From: Clostridiaceae bacterium
GTDB lineage: Bacteria > Bacillota > Clostridia > SK-Y3
Assembly (NCBI GenBank): GCA_012735465.1
Contig: JAAYHJ010000017.1
Coordinates: 1 to 39,005 of the forward strand
DNA length: 39,005 nucleotides
Direction of reading: 5' to 3'
Numbering within the stretch: the first letter of the stretch is position 1; each line of letters begins with the position of its first letter. The translations under genes were made by a program, and so were the position numbers. Below, piece after piece: positions 12,675-20,908 of this stretch. The notes beneath the pieces are model-generated. The model had not been told where the DNA came from and did not search any database. It was given only the letters and a program-made list of their open reading frames with translations.

Positions 12675-13061
12675 TTACTTAAGCTCAACAGTAGCTCCTG
12701 CTTCGGTGAGTTTTGCTTTCATAGCTTCTGCTTCTTCTTTTGGTACATTTTCCTTAACAGTCTTTGGTGCGCCGTCAACCAGGTCCTTAGCTTCCTTTAA
12801 TCCTAAACCGGTTAATTCGCGAACAACCTTGATAACCTTAATCTTTTGAGCACCGGCATTTGCAAGAACAACGTCAAATTCTGTCTTTTCTTCCTGAGCC
12901 GGGGCTGCTGCTGCCGCTGGTACAGGACCTGCTGCAACTGCTACAGGAGCGGCTGCGGATACTCCAAACTCTTCTTCAAGAGCCTTTACCAATTCGGATA
13001 ATTCTAATACAGTCAGTGATTTTACATCTTCAATTAACTTGGTTACTTTTTCACTTGCCAT
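12675..13061 (-). CDS. rplL: 50S ribosomal protein L7/L12
   Basis: This stalk protein recruits translation GTPases and is present in several copies per ribosome. The ATG at 13061 follows GGGAGG by 9 nt and gives ([18 protein letters not shown]...), 128 residues; an upstream ATG at 13085 lies before the ribosome site and is rejected. The N-terminal dimerisation helices, an Ala/Pro-rich hinge (about 44-63) and the C-terminal domain ending [14 protein letters not shown] are all present. It lies 46 nt after rplJ and ends just before a terminator-like hairpin. Confidence 0.98.
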   Translation of the reverse strand: MASEKVTKLIEDVKSLTVLELSELVKALEEEFGVSAAAPVAVAAGPVPAAAAAPAQEEKTEFDVVLANAGAQKIKVIKVVRELTGLGLKEAKDLVDGAPKTVKENVPKEEAEAMKAKLTEAGATVELK

Positions 13062-13107
13062 TTTAAAATACCTCCCAATTTCCATTTTTTATTTTAATTA
13101 ATTTTTC

Positions 13108-13650
13108 TTACGCCTCTCCGGCCTGAGCCCTTTTATCCGCAATTGCTTTCAGCGCAACTGCAAGGCCTCTGATGTTTGCACTCAATACGTTAACAAAGCC
13201 TGCAATAGGTGCGTTGAATCCTCCCAGCACCCTTGCAATAAGCACTTCTTTAGGCGGAAGTTCTCCTAATGCTTTGACTTCCTTTGCATCAATAATTCTG
13301 CCTTCAATAAAGCCAACTTTAATTTCAAGCTTATCGTTTTCCTTCGCATATTCGCTTAACACCTTGGCTGCCGCCACAGGATCATCATAGGTCAATGCCA
13401 GAGAAGTAGGACCGTGCAAGAATGGGTCTAGTTCGTCAAGTCCGGTTTGTTTTGCTGCAAGCCGCGTCAGTGTATTCTTTACAACCTTGTACTCGACTCC
13501 AGCCTTCCTCAGCCTGTTTCTAAGAACGGTATCTTGCTCAACGGTTAATCCTCTATAATCAACCAGTACACCGGAACTCGCTCTCGACATTTTCTCTGCC
13601 AGTTCCTGAACCGCCTGCTTTTTTTGTTCAAGTATTTTTTTACTTGGCAC
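13108..13650 (-). CDS. rplJ: 50S ribosomal protein L10
   Basis: L10 anchors the L7/L12 dimers to 23S rRNA. The protein is 180 residues. The N-terminal globular domain contains SRASSGVLVDYRGLTVEQ and VVKNTLTRLA. A C-terminal helical tail forms the L12 docking spine. The start is GTG, preceded by GGGGAGGTGTTAAA. The ~255-nt region upstream contains a promoter and the L10-leader RNA, so L10 (with L12) probably represses its own operon. Confidence 0.98.
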   Translation of the reverse strand: MPSKKILEQKKQAVQELAEKMSRASSGVLVDYRGLTVEQDTVLRNRLRKAGVEYKVVKNTLTRLAAKQTGLDELDPFLHGPTSLALTYDDPVAAAKVLSEYAKENDKLEIKVGFIEGRIIDAKEVKALGELPPKEVLIARVLGGFNAPIAGFVNVLSANIRGLAVALKAIADKRAQAGEA

Positions 13651-13724
13651 TTTAACACCTCCCCAGTAAAGATTTTACCGCATGTTGCACATCCTACAAC
13701 ATCACAAAAATATATACCAATTAA

Positions 13725-13845
13725 AAAGGGCCCCCTACCCGTAGACATAGAGAACCCCTGTATCATACACCTTGTATCATACTCTTTCTCTCCTCGGTAG
13801 GATGTTTACCTATTAAGCTTAACGCACCTACTGTCTACGGAACAC
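13725..13845 (-). ncRNA. Ribosomal L10 leader (autoregulatory mRNA element)
   Basis: The minus-strand RNA between the promoter and rplJ has complementary blocks CCGUAGACA (13832-13840) and UGUCUACGG (13739-13747). These close a domain that contains UAGGUGC, CCUACCGAGGAG and related conserved patches. This is the pattern of the L10 leader known from Bacillus and relatives, which binds L10(L12)4 and controls rplJL. A GGGGGCCCUUUUU segment follows directly and might take part in attenuation. I identified it from the conserved blocks, not by a covariance search. Confidence 0.8.
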
Positions 13846-13868
13846 ATATTCATTTTTATAACAAGGAA

Positions 13869-13897
13869 ACTATATCACTAATGTATCCCATTGTCAA
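13869..13897 (-). promoter_or_regulatory. Predicted sigma-A promoter for rplJL
   Basis: A perfect TTGACA (13892-13897) is followed after 17 nt by TATAGT (13869-13874). It starts only nine bases after the end of rplA. Transcription from about 13862 would begin just before the L10 leader, so the regulated RNA is made both from this site and by read-through from rplA. Confidence 0.8.
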
Positions 13898-13905
13898 GAA
13901 CCATT

Positions 13906-14601
13906 TTAATCAACAACTTTTGCCGGATTAATCTTTATACCGGGACCCATGGTAGAAGCAACTACTACACTTCTTAAATACTGACCCTTTGCAGCTGCCG
14001 GTTTAGCTTTAATAATAGCACCCATCAATGTTTTGAAGTTTTCGGTCAACTTTTCCTGGTCAAAAGAAACCTTGCCAATCGGGCAGTGAATTATGTTTGT
14101 CTTATCCAATCTGTATTCAATCTTACCGGCTTTGATATCCTTGATTGCCTTTCCTACATCCATGGTAACGGTACCGGCCTTGGGGTTAGGCATTAGCCCC
14201 TTCGGACCCAAAAGTCTTCCCAGGCGGCCTACTATTCCCATCATGTTAGGGGTAGCAACCACCACGTCAAAATCAAACCAGTTTTCTTTTTGAATCTTTT
14301 CTACCAGTTCTTCAGCACCTACATAATCAGCACCGTTTTCTTCCGCTTCTTTTGCTTTATCGCCTTTTGCAAACACGAGCACCTTTACGGTTTTACCTGT
14401 TCCATGGGGTAAAACTACTGCGCCCCTTACCTGTTGGTCTGCATGACGGGAGTCAACACCCAGTTTTATATGGGCTTCCACTGTCTCATCAAACTTAGCC
14501 TTGGCAATCTTTTTAATCAATTCAAAAGCTTCTTTAGGTTCATACAACTTGGTTCTATCTACGAGCTTAGCACTTTCTAAATACTTCTTTCCCCTTTTCA
14601 C
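13906..14601 (-). CDS. rplA: 50S ribosomal protein L1
   Basis: L1 forms the mobile stalk near the ribosomal E site and in many bacteria represses its own operon with L11. The 231 residues match the family: the N-terminal [20 protein letters not shown], the VLPHGTGK and [20 protein letters not shown] motifs, and the C-terminal [16 protein letters not shown]. The start codon is GTG, 9 nt after AGGAGG. An ATG just upstream is out of frame and hits TAG at once. It is 66 nt downstream of rplK. Confidence 0.98.
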   Translation of the reverse strand: MKRGKKYLESAKLVDRTKLYEPKEAFELIKKIAKAKFDETVEAHIKLGVDSRHADQQVRGAVVLPHGTGKTVKVLVFAKGDKAKEAEENGADYVGAEELVEKIQKENWFDFDVVVATPNMMGIVGRLGRLLGPKGLMPNPKAGTVTMDVGKAIKDIKAGKIEYRLDKTNIIHCPIGKVSFDQEKLTENFKTLMGAIIKAKPAAAKGQYLRSVVVASTMGPGIKINPAKVVD

Positions 14602-14667
14602 TACATTATCCTCCTTCTGTGGTTAATACGGAATTTTTTTCCTCCCACTGTTTTCAAACAGCTGCTA

Positions 14668-15093
14668 TTAGTCTTCCACTACAATACCCATGCTTCTTGC
14701 TGTCCCTGCAATCATGCTCATTGCAGCTTCAATGCTTGCTGCATTCAAATCGGGCATTTTTTGCTCAGCAATCTGGCGAAGGGTCTCCTTTGAAATTTTT
14801 GCAACCTTTGTCTTATTTGGTTCTCCGGAACCGCTTTCAATCTTGCACGCTTTTTTCAGCAGTACGGCTGCCGGAGGAGTCTTTGTAACAAAGGTAAAAG
14901 ACCTGTCTTGATACACGGTGATGATTACAGGAATAATCAGGCCTGCGTCCTTTGCCGTTCTCTCATTAAACTCTTTACAAAATGCCATGATGTTTACACC
15001 ATGCTGACCGAGAGCCGGACCAACTGGCGGTGCCGGTGTTGCTTTACCTGCAGGAATTTGTAGTTTTATAATACCTGTAACTTTCTTGGCCAT
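14668..15093 (-). CDS. rplK: 50S ribosomal protein L11
   Basis: L11 binds the GTPase-associated region of 23S rRNA. I chose the ATG at 15093, which follows AAGGAGGTGCAAACG and gives [21 protein letters not shown] and 141 residues, the normal length; the upstream ATG at 15117 precedes the ribosome site. The proline-rich N-terminal [19 protein letters not shown] and the C-terminal RNA-binding [12 protein letters not shown] are intact. Confidence 0.98.
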   Translation of the reverse strand: MAKKVTGIIKLQIPAGKATPAPPVGPALGQHGVNIMAFCKEFNERTAKDAGLIIPVIITVYQDRSFTFVTKTPPAAVLLKKACKIESGSGEPNKTKVAKISKETLRQIAEQKMPDLNAASIEAAMSMIAGTARSMGIVVED

Positions 15094-15149
15094 CGTTTGC
15101 ACCTCCTTATAACACAATTCTTATCAACGCTAACTGCAGTTACCTTCTG

Positions 15150-15674
15150 CTAAATCAATCCTTCTATCTGGTTAAAATCCAGCTCTACAGGAGTATCACG
15201 TCCAAACATGGATATGATTACCTTTGCTTTCTTCTTTTCCGGATTGATTTCTTCAATTACTCCAATGAAATTCTCAAGAGGTCCGGAGACAACTTTAACA
15301 CTATCCCCAACCTGGAAATTGACCCGAGGAAGCCCTACATCAATGCCCATTGCTTTTACTTCCTCTTCAGAAATGGGAACAGGCTTGGAACCAGGTCCAA
15401 CAAAGCCGGTCACACCCCGCGTATTCCGTACGAGATACCAGCTTTCATCCGTCATCACCATCTTAATGATTACGTACCCCGGAAAAATTTTTTTCAATAC
15501 GACCCTTTTTTTATTGTCCTTTGTTTCAATAACTTCTTCTACCGGTACTTGCACCTCAAGTATCTGGTCTTGCAAGCCACGGTTTTCTACTATTTTTTCA
15601 ATATTTGCTTTGACCTTGTTTTCATATCCGGAGTATGTATGCACAACATACCATTTTGCATCTTCCGTCGCCAT
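15150..15674 (-). CDS. nusG: Transcription termination/antitermination factor NusG
   Basis: NusG binds RNA polymerase and links it to Rho or the ribosome. The protein is 174 residues. The NGN domain begins WYVVHTYSGYENKVK and holds the FPGYV and NTRGVTGFVG motifs. A linker leads to the KOW domain (about 122-174) with GDSVKVVSGPLENFIGVIEE. The ATG has no ribosome site at the usual distance. The nearest good one lies 28 nt upstream, with a small hairpin between. It follows secE in the standard order. Confidence 0.97.
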   Translation of the reverse strand: MATEDAKWYVVHTYSGYENKVKANIEKIVENRGLQDQILEVQVPVEEVIETKDNKKRVVLKKIFPGYVIIKMVMTDESWYLVRNTRGVTGFVGPGSKPVPISEEEVKAMGIDVGLPRVNFQVGDSVKVVSGPLENFIGVIEEINPEKKKAKVIISMFGRDTPVELDFNQIEGLI

Positions 15675-15683
15675 AAGTAGTAA

Positions 15684-15711
15684 GAAGCAATTTTTGAGCT
15701 TCCCTTCCTCC
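15684..15711 (-). promoter_or_regulatory. Distant ribosome-binding site of nusG with intervening hairpin
   Basis: GGAGGAAGG (15703-15711) is the only purine-rich site upstream of nusG and ends 28 nt before the ATG. Directly after it GAAGC (15698-15702) can pair with GCUUC (15684-15688) around a 9-nt loop. Folding would shorten the effective spacing to about nine bases. The bridging function is inference. Confidence 0.4.
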
Positions 15712-15715
15712 TTTT

Positions 15716-15937
15716 TTACTTAATGAGAAAATTCAATCCTCCACTAAAAAGAATATCAAGAGTCCAAATTACAACACCCACAATTAAAATTGAAATGATA
15801 ACGACAATGGTGTTGTTCTGAACCTGTTTGCGTGTTGGCCAGACGACTTTCTTTAACTCTGCCTTCACTTCCCGAAAGTATCTTGCAACTTTGGAAAACG
15901 CTGCATTTTTCTTCGTCTGTTTTGCAACTTCTGCCAT
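15716..15937 (-). CDS. secE: Preprotein translocase subunit SecE
   Basis: SecE is the small essential membrane subunit that clamps SecY. The protein is 73 residues, the short single-TM form of Gram-positive bacteria. An amphipathic helix carries the conserved REVKAELKKVVWPTRKQ segment (about 23-39), followed by one transmembrane helix (about 43-64). The ATG has only a weak ribosome site (GAGGATG). It lies between rpmG and nusG, as in other Firmicutes. Confidence 0.96.
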   Translation of the reverse strand: MAEVAKQTKKNAAFSKVARYFREVKAELKKVVWPTRKQVQNNTIVVIISILIVGVVIWTLDILFSGGLNFLIK

Positions 15938-15970
15938 GGTTTCTCACATCCTCTTATACACAATTTGTTT

Positions 15971-16120
15971 TTATTTTGTTTCCTTATGAACGGTATGTTT
16001 TCTGCAGAACCTGCAGTACTTGTTCAATTCCAATCTGTCCGGGTCATTCTTCTTGTTCTTCATCGTGTTGTAGTTTCTCTGCTTACATTCCGTACAAGCC
16101 AATGTAATCCTGGTCCTCAT
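15971..16120 (-). CDS. rpmG: 50S ribosomal protein L33
   Basis: The 49-residue protein was read directly from the minus strand (it is short for ORF searches). It starts [19 protein letters not shown] and ends [14 protein letters not shown]. Four cysteines in two CxxC pairs (C9, C12, C36, C39) make this the zinc-binding L33 form. The ATG follows CAGGAGGTGTTTAA. It is the first gene of the rpmG-secE-nusG-rplKA transcript. Confidence 0.95.
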   Translation of the reverse strand: MRTRITLACTECKQRNYNTMKNKKNDPDRLELNKYCRFCRKHTVHKETK

Positions 16121-16241
16121 TTAAACACCTCCTGTTCCGGGACACTGTGAGCAACGTTCCCTTCGTAATATTAACATTTATTAATTATATTATATTATTT
16201 GCATTTTTACACATAAAAAAAAGACCTCAGTCGCAAAATTG

Positions 16242-16270
16242 AATATATCATATTTTGAACATCAAGTCAA
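16242..16270 (-). promoter_or_regulatory. Predicted sigma-A promoter for rpmG-secE-nusG-rplKA
   Basis: TTGACT (16265-16270) and TATATT (16242-16247) are spaced by 17 nt on the minus strand, each 5/6 to consensus. The predicted start near 16235 leaves a ~115-nt leader. A run of eight T lies ~20 nt into the leader after a very weak GAC/GTC stem, too weak to call a terminator. Confidence 0.75.
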
Positions 16271-16296
16271 GTTTATATACAAAAAAGTATGAAAAT

Positions 16297-16327
16297 ATAC
16301 GGCAGCCGTATTTTTTAGCTGCCGTAT
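16297..16327 (-). terminator. Terminator of the NHLM-type operon
   Basis: Arms ATACGGCAGC (16297-16306) and GCTGCCGTAT (16318-16327) form a perfect 10-bp stem around an 11-nt loop. The loop contains the TAA stop codon of the upstream gene and one arm is its last codons. T-rich tracts follow on both strands. It separates the export operon from the ribosomal operon promoter 27 nt further on. Confidence 0.75.
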
Positions 16328-17202
16328 TTTTCAATCTTACCCCAGAAATTCAGCCTTTTCTTGGCAATGCGCAAGCCTTCCAGTCCCATATCATCTTCAA
16401 AATTCATGTATTCCGCATCCGGGTATTCATTTGCTAAAAAGTACCTGATGAAAAGGAAAAGGGAGCCGTTTACATCATGGGTTGTTTTTACATTATGCAA
16501 AGTGCACATCTTTTCGTTCAGCCGGTCTCCAAAGCCAAAACCTGCAAAGTGACCGTCTAATAAAAGCACACCGCCCCTTGTGGGTATTAAATCATAGTAA
16601 TCCATGATTTTTTCCAAGCCCAGCATTTCGGCATTGGCAAAGAATGAGTATTTATAGCTGCTCACCCTCTTTTGCGCCCAGTTCCTGTGAAATTTTAATA
16701 TGTCGTTTTTATATTCCCTGGTATATTTCTTGTATTCAACCTTGTACCTGCGCAATATCCTGTTTATTTTTGCCCTGTTTGTCCTGTTACATGAACCCTG
16801 AGCCTCTATAAAATTCCTTGTGGTGTATATATAATCAAACTGCTCTTCTATTGGCTTTAGATTAAACCGGTTGGGGAAAATATTCTCTATTTCTTCCGCC
16901 ACCCTTCTACTCAAAAGGGCAAACCTCAACTCAGCATTGTTTAATTCAAAATATTTCTGCAATGCTGTAACAATTTTGCCCAAATCCTTGTAGCCAAGGG
17001 GCATAAGAGCATATTCAAGTCCATCATAGTACTTATACTTCAGCAGCACAGCCCCGTCATACAACGCATACTTGATTTGCATCCCTTCCCCCCAGCAAAG
17101 AAGGCTTGTAAAAGTATAATCAGAAATCGAATCATTATATTTGCTGCAATAGGGTAATAATAATTCCACGGCTTTAATTCCCATATCTTTCCATTCTAAC
17201 AA
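16315..17202 (-). CDS. DUF2156 / LPG-synthase C-terminal-like protein
   Basis: This 295-residue soluble protein belongs to the DUF2156 family (PF09924), whose double-GNAT fold is shared with the aminoacyl-transferase domain of MprF lysyl-phosphatidylglycerol synthase and with FemX-like enzymes. The diagnostic C-terminal block is EYMNFEDDMGLEGLRIAKKRL (split around residues 264-285). A GHFAGFGFGDRLN segment precedes it. There are no membrane segments, unlike full MprF. The start is TTG, after GAGGGTG. It is the last gene of the operon, 12 nt after the MFS fusion gene. Substrate is unknown; an aminoacyl or acyl transfer connected to the exported product or to membrane lipid is conceivable but not shown. 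Confidence 0.75.
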   Translation of the reverse strand: MLEWKDMGIKAVELLLPYCSKYNDSISDYTFTSLLCWGEGMQIKYALYDGAVLLKYKYYDGLEYALMPLGYKDLGKIVTALQKYFELNNAELRFALLSRRVAEEIENIFPNRFNLKPIEEQFDYIYTTRNFIEAQGSCNRTNRAKINRILRRYKVEYKKYTREYKNDILKFHRNWAQKRVSSYKYSFFANAEMLGLEKIMDYYDLIPTRGGVLLLDGHFAGFGFGDRLNEKMCTLHNVKTTHDVNGSLFLFIRYFLANEYPDAEYMNFEDDMGLEGLRIAKKRLNFWGKIEKYGS

Positions 17203-17214
17203 AATAACACCCTC

Positions 17215-20200
17215 TTAATTTATACCAAGACCTCTTTGTTCTTCATATCGTGTCTTGCTAAATGATTTTATTATTAAATATAAAACAGATGCTGCACCTA
17301 TAATAACCGTAAACATCATCATGCCCCTGGATGTACCAATTAAAATAATGTATCCAAATATTGTAGGTGCTATGATTTGACCAATTCCTTCTATTGTGTT
17401 GTAAATTCCAACAGCTTCCGATTCACCGTACTGTTTTGATACAGGTAAATTTGCAAAGTAATCAATACGGGTTGATTGCCCAAACCCTTCGGTGAAGCCC
17501 AGGGCAACGGCAACTAAAATGGTCATATATATGCTGGGATAAAGCACAAACAAGATAAACGGAATGACTACTAGCAGTGACGATGCCACAGCCGATAGCT
17601 TCAGCCCCATCCTTTTCACCATGTTTCGTGTGAGCATGGGCCCAAAATATATGACGACAAGGCCGTTGAGCAGGAATACCAAGCTTGCAAGGTCCGGCGG
17701 ACCGCCCTGAATATCAAAATAAACGGGTACAAAATGTACGACAAAGAAATATGAAATGGATACGGGTATCAGAATCAGAAGGCTGAATAACCATACTTCA
17801 GGGTTTAAAACAAACCTGGCCACGTTTATGGACTTATGCTGTGTTTTACCATCCGGGGCAGTATCCTTTATGTTTGGCATAAACGCATATATGAACATGC
17901 CGGACAGGATGGACATTAATGCAGCCACCAGGTAGGATATTCTAAATCCAAAGGACGTGTAGACCATGGTTCCAAATACGACACCACAGTTGGCCCCTGC
18001 AAACATACCCGCATTGATGATGGATATATATTCGCTGTTTTCACTTTCGTTTTCCAGGGACTTACCCGACAGCCTCACAAAATCATACATGCCTATGTAG
18101 GACATACCGGTTCCCACACCAACCAAGAACGCAACCAATGTAAAGGTTATGGGTTCATATACAAAAGCACATACCAAGTAGCTTATTGCAATGATTGCCA
18201 CACCGGACAATACACCCTTCTGCCATCCTACCTTCTTTACAAACTTTGGAGAACAAAAGGATGCCAGCAGTATTCCCAGCATGTTAAAGGACAGGGGCAG
18301 GGATATGGCAATATCGGTTGACATGCCTAAAAAGCCATCCTTACACATATCCTTCATTATGAGCGGGAAAAGGTACAGGGGTATGTTTATTATTGTGTAT
18401 ATTAAAAATGCTGGGATTCGTATGATTTTCCTGTCATACTTAAGTCCAAATTTTTCATACCAAGGCGTATCCGTCCTTCTTGAGCTAAGTATTTCAAAGG
18501 CAAATGTAACTTCTATAAAGAAGAATATCAATACTGCAATTAATCCAAGAAGCATATAAATACTGGAGACTGCTGTTTTTATCACCTGGTTTCTGAATAT
18601 TCCTGCATAGGTGCCGATTTCAGAATACCCGGCTATGGAATTATCCTTTCTTAAAACCGGTGCGATTCCGTACAGCCATTTCCCCTCATAATCAATCATT
18701 TGACTGAGCAGCGTTTCCCTGGTTTCATCAACCTTTCTGTATGGGTCACCAAAAGCCGATTCCAGCTCCCATGCCAGGGGTGTAAACAGGGAAGTTGAAC
18801 CGTCCGAGTAGAAAAGCACATACATGCTGTTATCCCTTATTGTTGTAAAACCAATATAATACCTGGCACTCCATGAATCATCAAAATTGCTGAACTGCTC
18901 AGCAGCCATGTTAAAGAAATCATTGTATTCTTTGCTGTCCGACTGCTCCACGCTTTGAAACCGGTCAATTATTTCACCGTCATAGGACATGGTGGCCAGG
19001 GTGGTAGCATTTTTCAGCGTAGTGGACAGCATATTTTCAAAATAATTTACAAAGATATTGGCTGTATAAAATCCGCATACGGCTGTGCTGATGATTATAC
19101 CGGATACAAGCACAATTATCCTTTTTGAAAGGGAGGTTAATCTTCTGAACAGTTTATCCCTGACAACAACAATGTACGCTATTATGCCAAGTATAAGGAC
19201 CAGCAGCATGGACGCAGTAATAAACACAATGCGTATTAATACATACCTGTCGGACGGTTCGGCATAGGACATGTCCCGTACTTTTTCCCCGTCCGCATAT
19301 TCCAGGAAATGGGATTCGCAAAAGGTTATGATGTTTCCATCCCCCAGGTATTTAAACCGGCTATACCCGCTCCAGCCGGCATTTTCTCCTTCGGTAATAA
19401 CCGTCTTATCCACTACATCATGTATTTCGCCGTTGTCAAAAAGCTTAATGGACTTGGAAACCGTATCCACAAAATAAACGACTCCTTTTTCACCGTCTTT
19501 TACTTCAATATATGTTGGTATTATTTTTTTGCCCTTTTTTTCCCACTGGGCAGATGAAAACAATACCTTGCTTTCCCCCGTACCAAAATCATTTATGATC
19601 ACTTCACCCTTGCTGTTGGAATAAACAAAGCTGTTTTCACCGTACCTTTTTATATTTACCAGCTTATTATTAAAGCCTTCTTCCTTTACGATGCTTTTGG
19701 AATCAACTATCCGGCCGCTGTCCGTATCCATTTGTATAAATTTTACCGTATCATTGAACACTTCAAAAAACGTCAGGTTGCCATATTCGTCCACCTGGAG
19801 TGAAATGATGTTGCCGGTATAATTTGCTTCGCCGGGCTGGTATTTATTTTCCAATAAGACTTTCTTCTTAAAGGACATATCAAATTTTATGATTTCTTCC
19901 CTTATTACATTGGCCGCATCTTCATCATATTGAATGCTGGACAAGTATAGGTTTCCTTTTTCGTCCAGGGCTACAGCTGTAGCTATATCAAAGTCCCTAC
20001 CTCCGCCAATAAATATTTTTTTTATCTTGTTATCAGGACCAATCCATACCAATCTCTTGTTCGACTCATCAACCAATGCTATTCCATCGGATGTTTTGGC
20101 AACATCGCTTATCATATCAAAATAAACTTCATTTTTTAAAACATTTATGTTTATTCCATCCAGGGACAGGTAAGACTTGATACAAACAGATAAAATAATT

Positions 20201-20259
20201 ATTATGGCAATACCAATAGCAAATACCTTAACATAATTCTTCATGTTATAATTCTTCAT
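17215..20259 (-). CDS. Beta-propeller/sensor/MFS transporter fusion
   Basis: This 1014-residue membrane protein has, in order: TM1 (about 11-28); an extracytoplasmic repeat region (about 45-330) with NHL-like blades such as DEKGNLYLSS and DEYGNLTFFE; TM2 (340-366) and TM3 (379-402); a second extracytoplasmic domain (403-558) resembling a Cache/PAS-like sensor; TM4 (559-590); and a C-terminal MFS transporter core (about 612-998, 11-12 helices). No histidine-kinase, methyl-accepting or GGDEF output is present, so the transporter itself may be the output. The ATG at 20259 follows GGGGGATAAAAC and overlaps the upstream gene by 14 nt; a 15-bp near-repeat puts a second ATG five codons later. Domain assignments come from composition and topology, and the transported substrate is unknown. 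Confidence 0.7.
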   Translation of the reverse strand: MKNYNMKNYVKVFAIGIAIIIILSVCIKSYLSLDGININVLKNEVYFDMISDVAKTSDGIALVDESNKRLVWIGPDNKIKKIFIGGGRDFDIATAVALDEKGNLYLSSIQYDEDAANVIREEIIKFDMSFKKKVLLENKYQPGEANYTGNIISLQVDEYGNLTFFEVFNDTVKFIQMDTDSGRIVDSKSIVKEEGFNNKLVNIKRYGENSFVYSNSKGEVIINDFGTGESKVLFSSAQWEKKGKKIIPTYIEVKDGEKGVVYFVDTVSKSIKLFDNGEIHDVVDKTVITEGENAGWSGYSRFKYLGDGNIITFCESHFLEYADGEKVRDMSYAEPSDRYVLIRIVFITASMLLVLILGIIAYIVVVRDKLFRRLTSLSKRIIVLVSGIIISTAVCGFYTANIFVNYFENMLSTTLKNATTLATMSYDGEIIDRFQSVEQSDSKEYNDFFNMAAEQFSNFDDSWSARYYIGFTTIRDNSMYVLFYSDGSTSLFTPLAWELESAFGDPYRKVDETRETLLSQMIDYEGKWLYGIAPVLRKDNSIAGYSEIGTYAGIFRNQVIKTAVSSIYMLLGLIAVLIFFFIEVTFAFEILSSRRTDTPWYEKFGLKYDRKIIRIPAFLIYTIINIPLYLFPLIMKDMCKDGFLGMSTDIAISLPLSFNMLGILLASFCSPKFVKKVGWQKGVLSGVAIIAISYLVCAFVYEPITFTLVAFLVGVGTGMSYIGMYDFVRLSGKSLENESENSEYISIINAGMFAGANCGVVFGTMVYTSFGFRISYLVAALMSILSGMFIYAFMPNIKDTAPDGKTQHKSINVARFVLNPEVWLFSLLILIPVSISYFFVVHFVPVYFDIQGGPPDLASLVFLLNGLVVIYFGPMLTRNMVKRMGLKLSAVASSLLVVIPFILFVLYPSIYMTILVAVALGFTEGFGQSTRIDYFANLPVSKQYGESEAVGIYNTIEGIGQIIAPTIFGYIILIGTSRGMMMFTVIIGAASVLYLIIKSFSKTRYEEQRGLGIN

Positions 20260-20872
20260 GTTTTATCCCCCATTGAAAAACAGTGCCGTTCCCTTTTTTA
20301 GAGGTAATGGTTAAAAACATTACGATAAAGCTTATCACTCCATAGCATATGCAAATAGTGGACAAGGTACTTGTAAAAAGCAGCTCGTACTCTCTGCCGC
20401 TCATGGATAGCTCCAATACCGCGGCAACCCCGTTTTCATCCTGAACCGGTACGGCAACGGTTATATATCCCGGCTTGTAGCCGTCCTTAATACCTGCCGA
20501 AAATATTTCATTTTCTATTGTGTCCGCATATACAAGGTTTATCTCTTTCCTGGATTCCTTATCCAGTATCTGATTGTTTTCTATTGCCACTTGATATTTA
20601 CCATTGTTTTTTATCATAAACCGGTACTCAATTCCACTTTCTCCTTCTATTTTATTCATCATTTCAATTACCCTTGAAGAAACTCTATCCGCATCAAAAT
20701 CCTTTTTTATGTCATTTGCAATCAAGTGGGCATAAAGGATGAGTTTATCTTTTACTTCCTCAGAATAGGTGTCGTCAAATTGTCCCATAAATGTCACTAT
20801 TACAACCGTAATACATATTCCAACTGCTACTAATACGAATACACTGTTAAAAATTTCACTATTCCGTTTCAT
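20246..20872 (-). CDS. Two-TM protein with extracytoplasmic Cache-like domain
   Basis: This 208-residue protein has transmembrane helices at about 10-29 and 165-190 flanking ~130 extracytoplasmic residues. That segment contains a long helix (YSEEVKDKLILYAHLIANDI) and a sheet-like part with GYITVAVPVQDENGVAAVLELSM, the style of a single Cache domain from chemoreceptors and kinases. The cytoplasmic tail is short, so no signalling output is encoded. The ATG at 20872 follows AGGAGG by 7 nt; the more upstream TTG is unlikely. Its stop overlaps the MFS fusion gene by 14 nt, which suggests coupled translation and a joint membrane complex. Function unrecognised. Confidence 0.6.
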   Translation of the reverse strand: MKRNSEIFNSVFVLVAVGICITVVIVTFMGQFDDTYSEEVKDKLILYAHLIANDIKKDFDADRVSSRVIEMMNKIEGESGIEYRFMIKNNGKYQVAIENNQILDKESRKEINLVYADTIENEIFSAGIKDGYKPGYITVAVPVQDENGVAAVLELSMSGREYELLFTSTLSTICICYGVISFIVMFLTITSKKGNGTVFQWGIKHEEL

Positions 20873-20908
20873 GACCAACCTCCTGCTCTATTCCAAATGC
20901 ACAATTGG

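Noticed and set aside
13545-13766. 73-codon minus-strand frame over the L10 leader with CxxC-like residues
   Set aside because: It overlaps rplJ out of frame and its sequence is explained by the structured leader RNA.
16120-16241. Run of eight T early in the rpmG leader as an attenuator
   Set aside because: The stem before it is only three base pairs.
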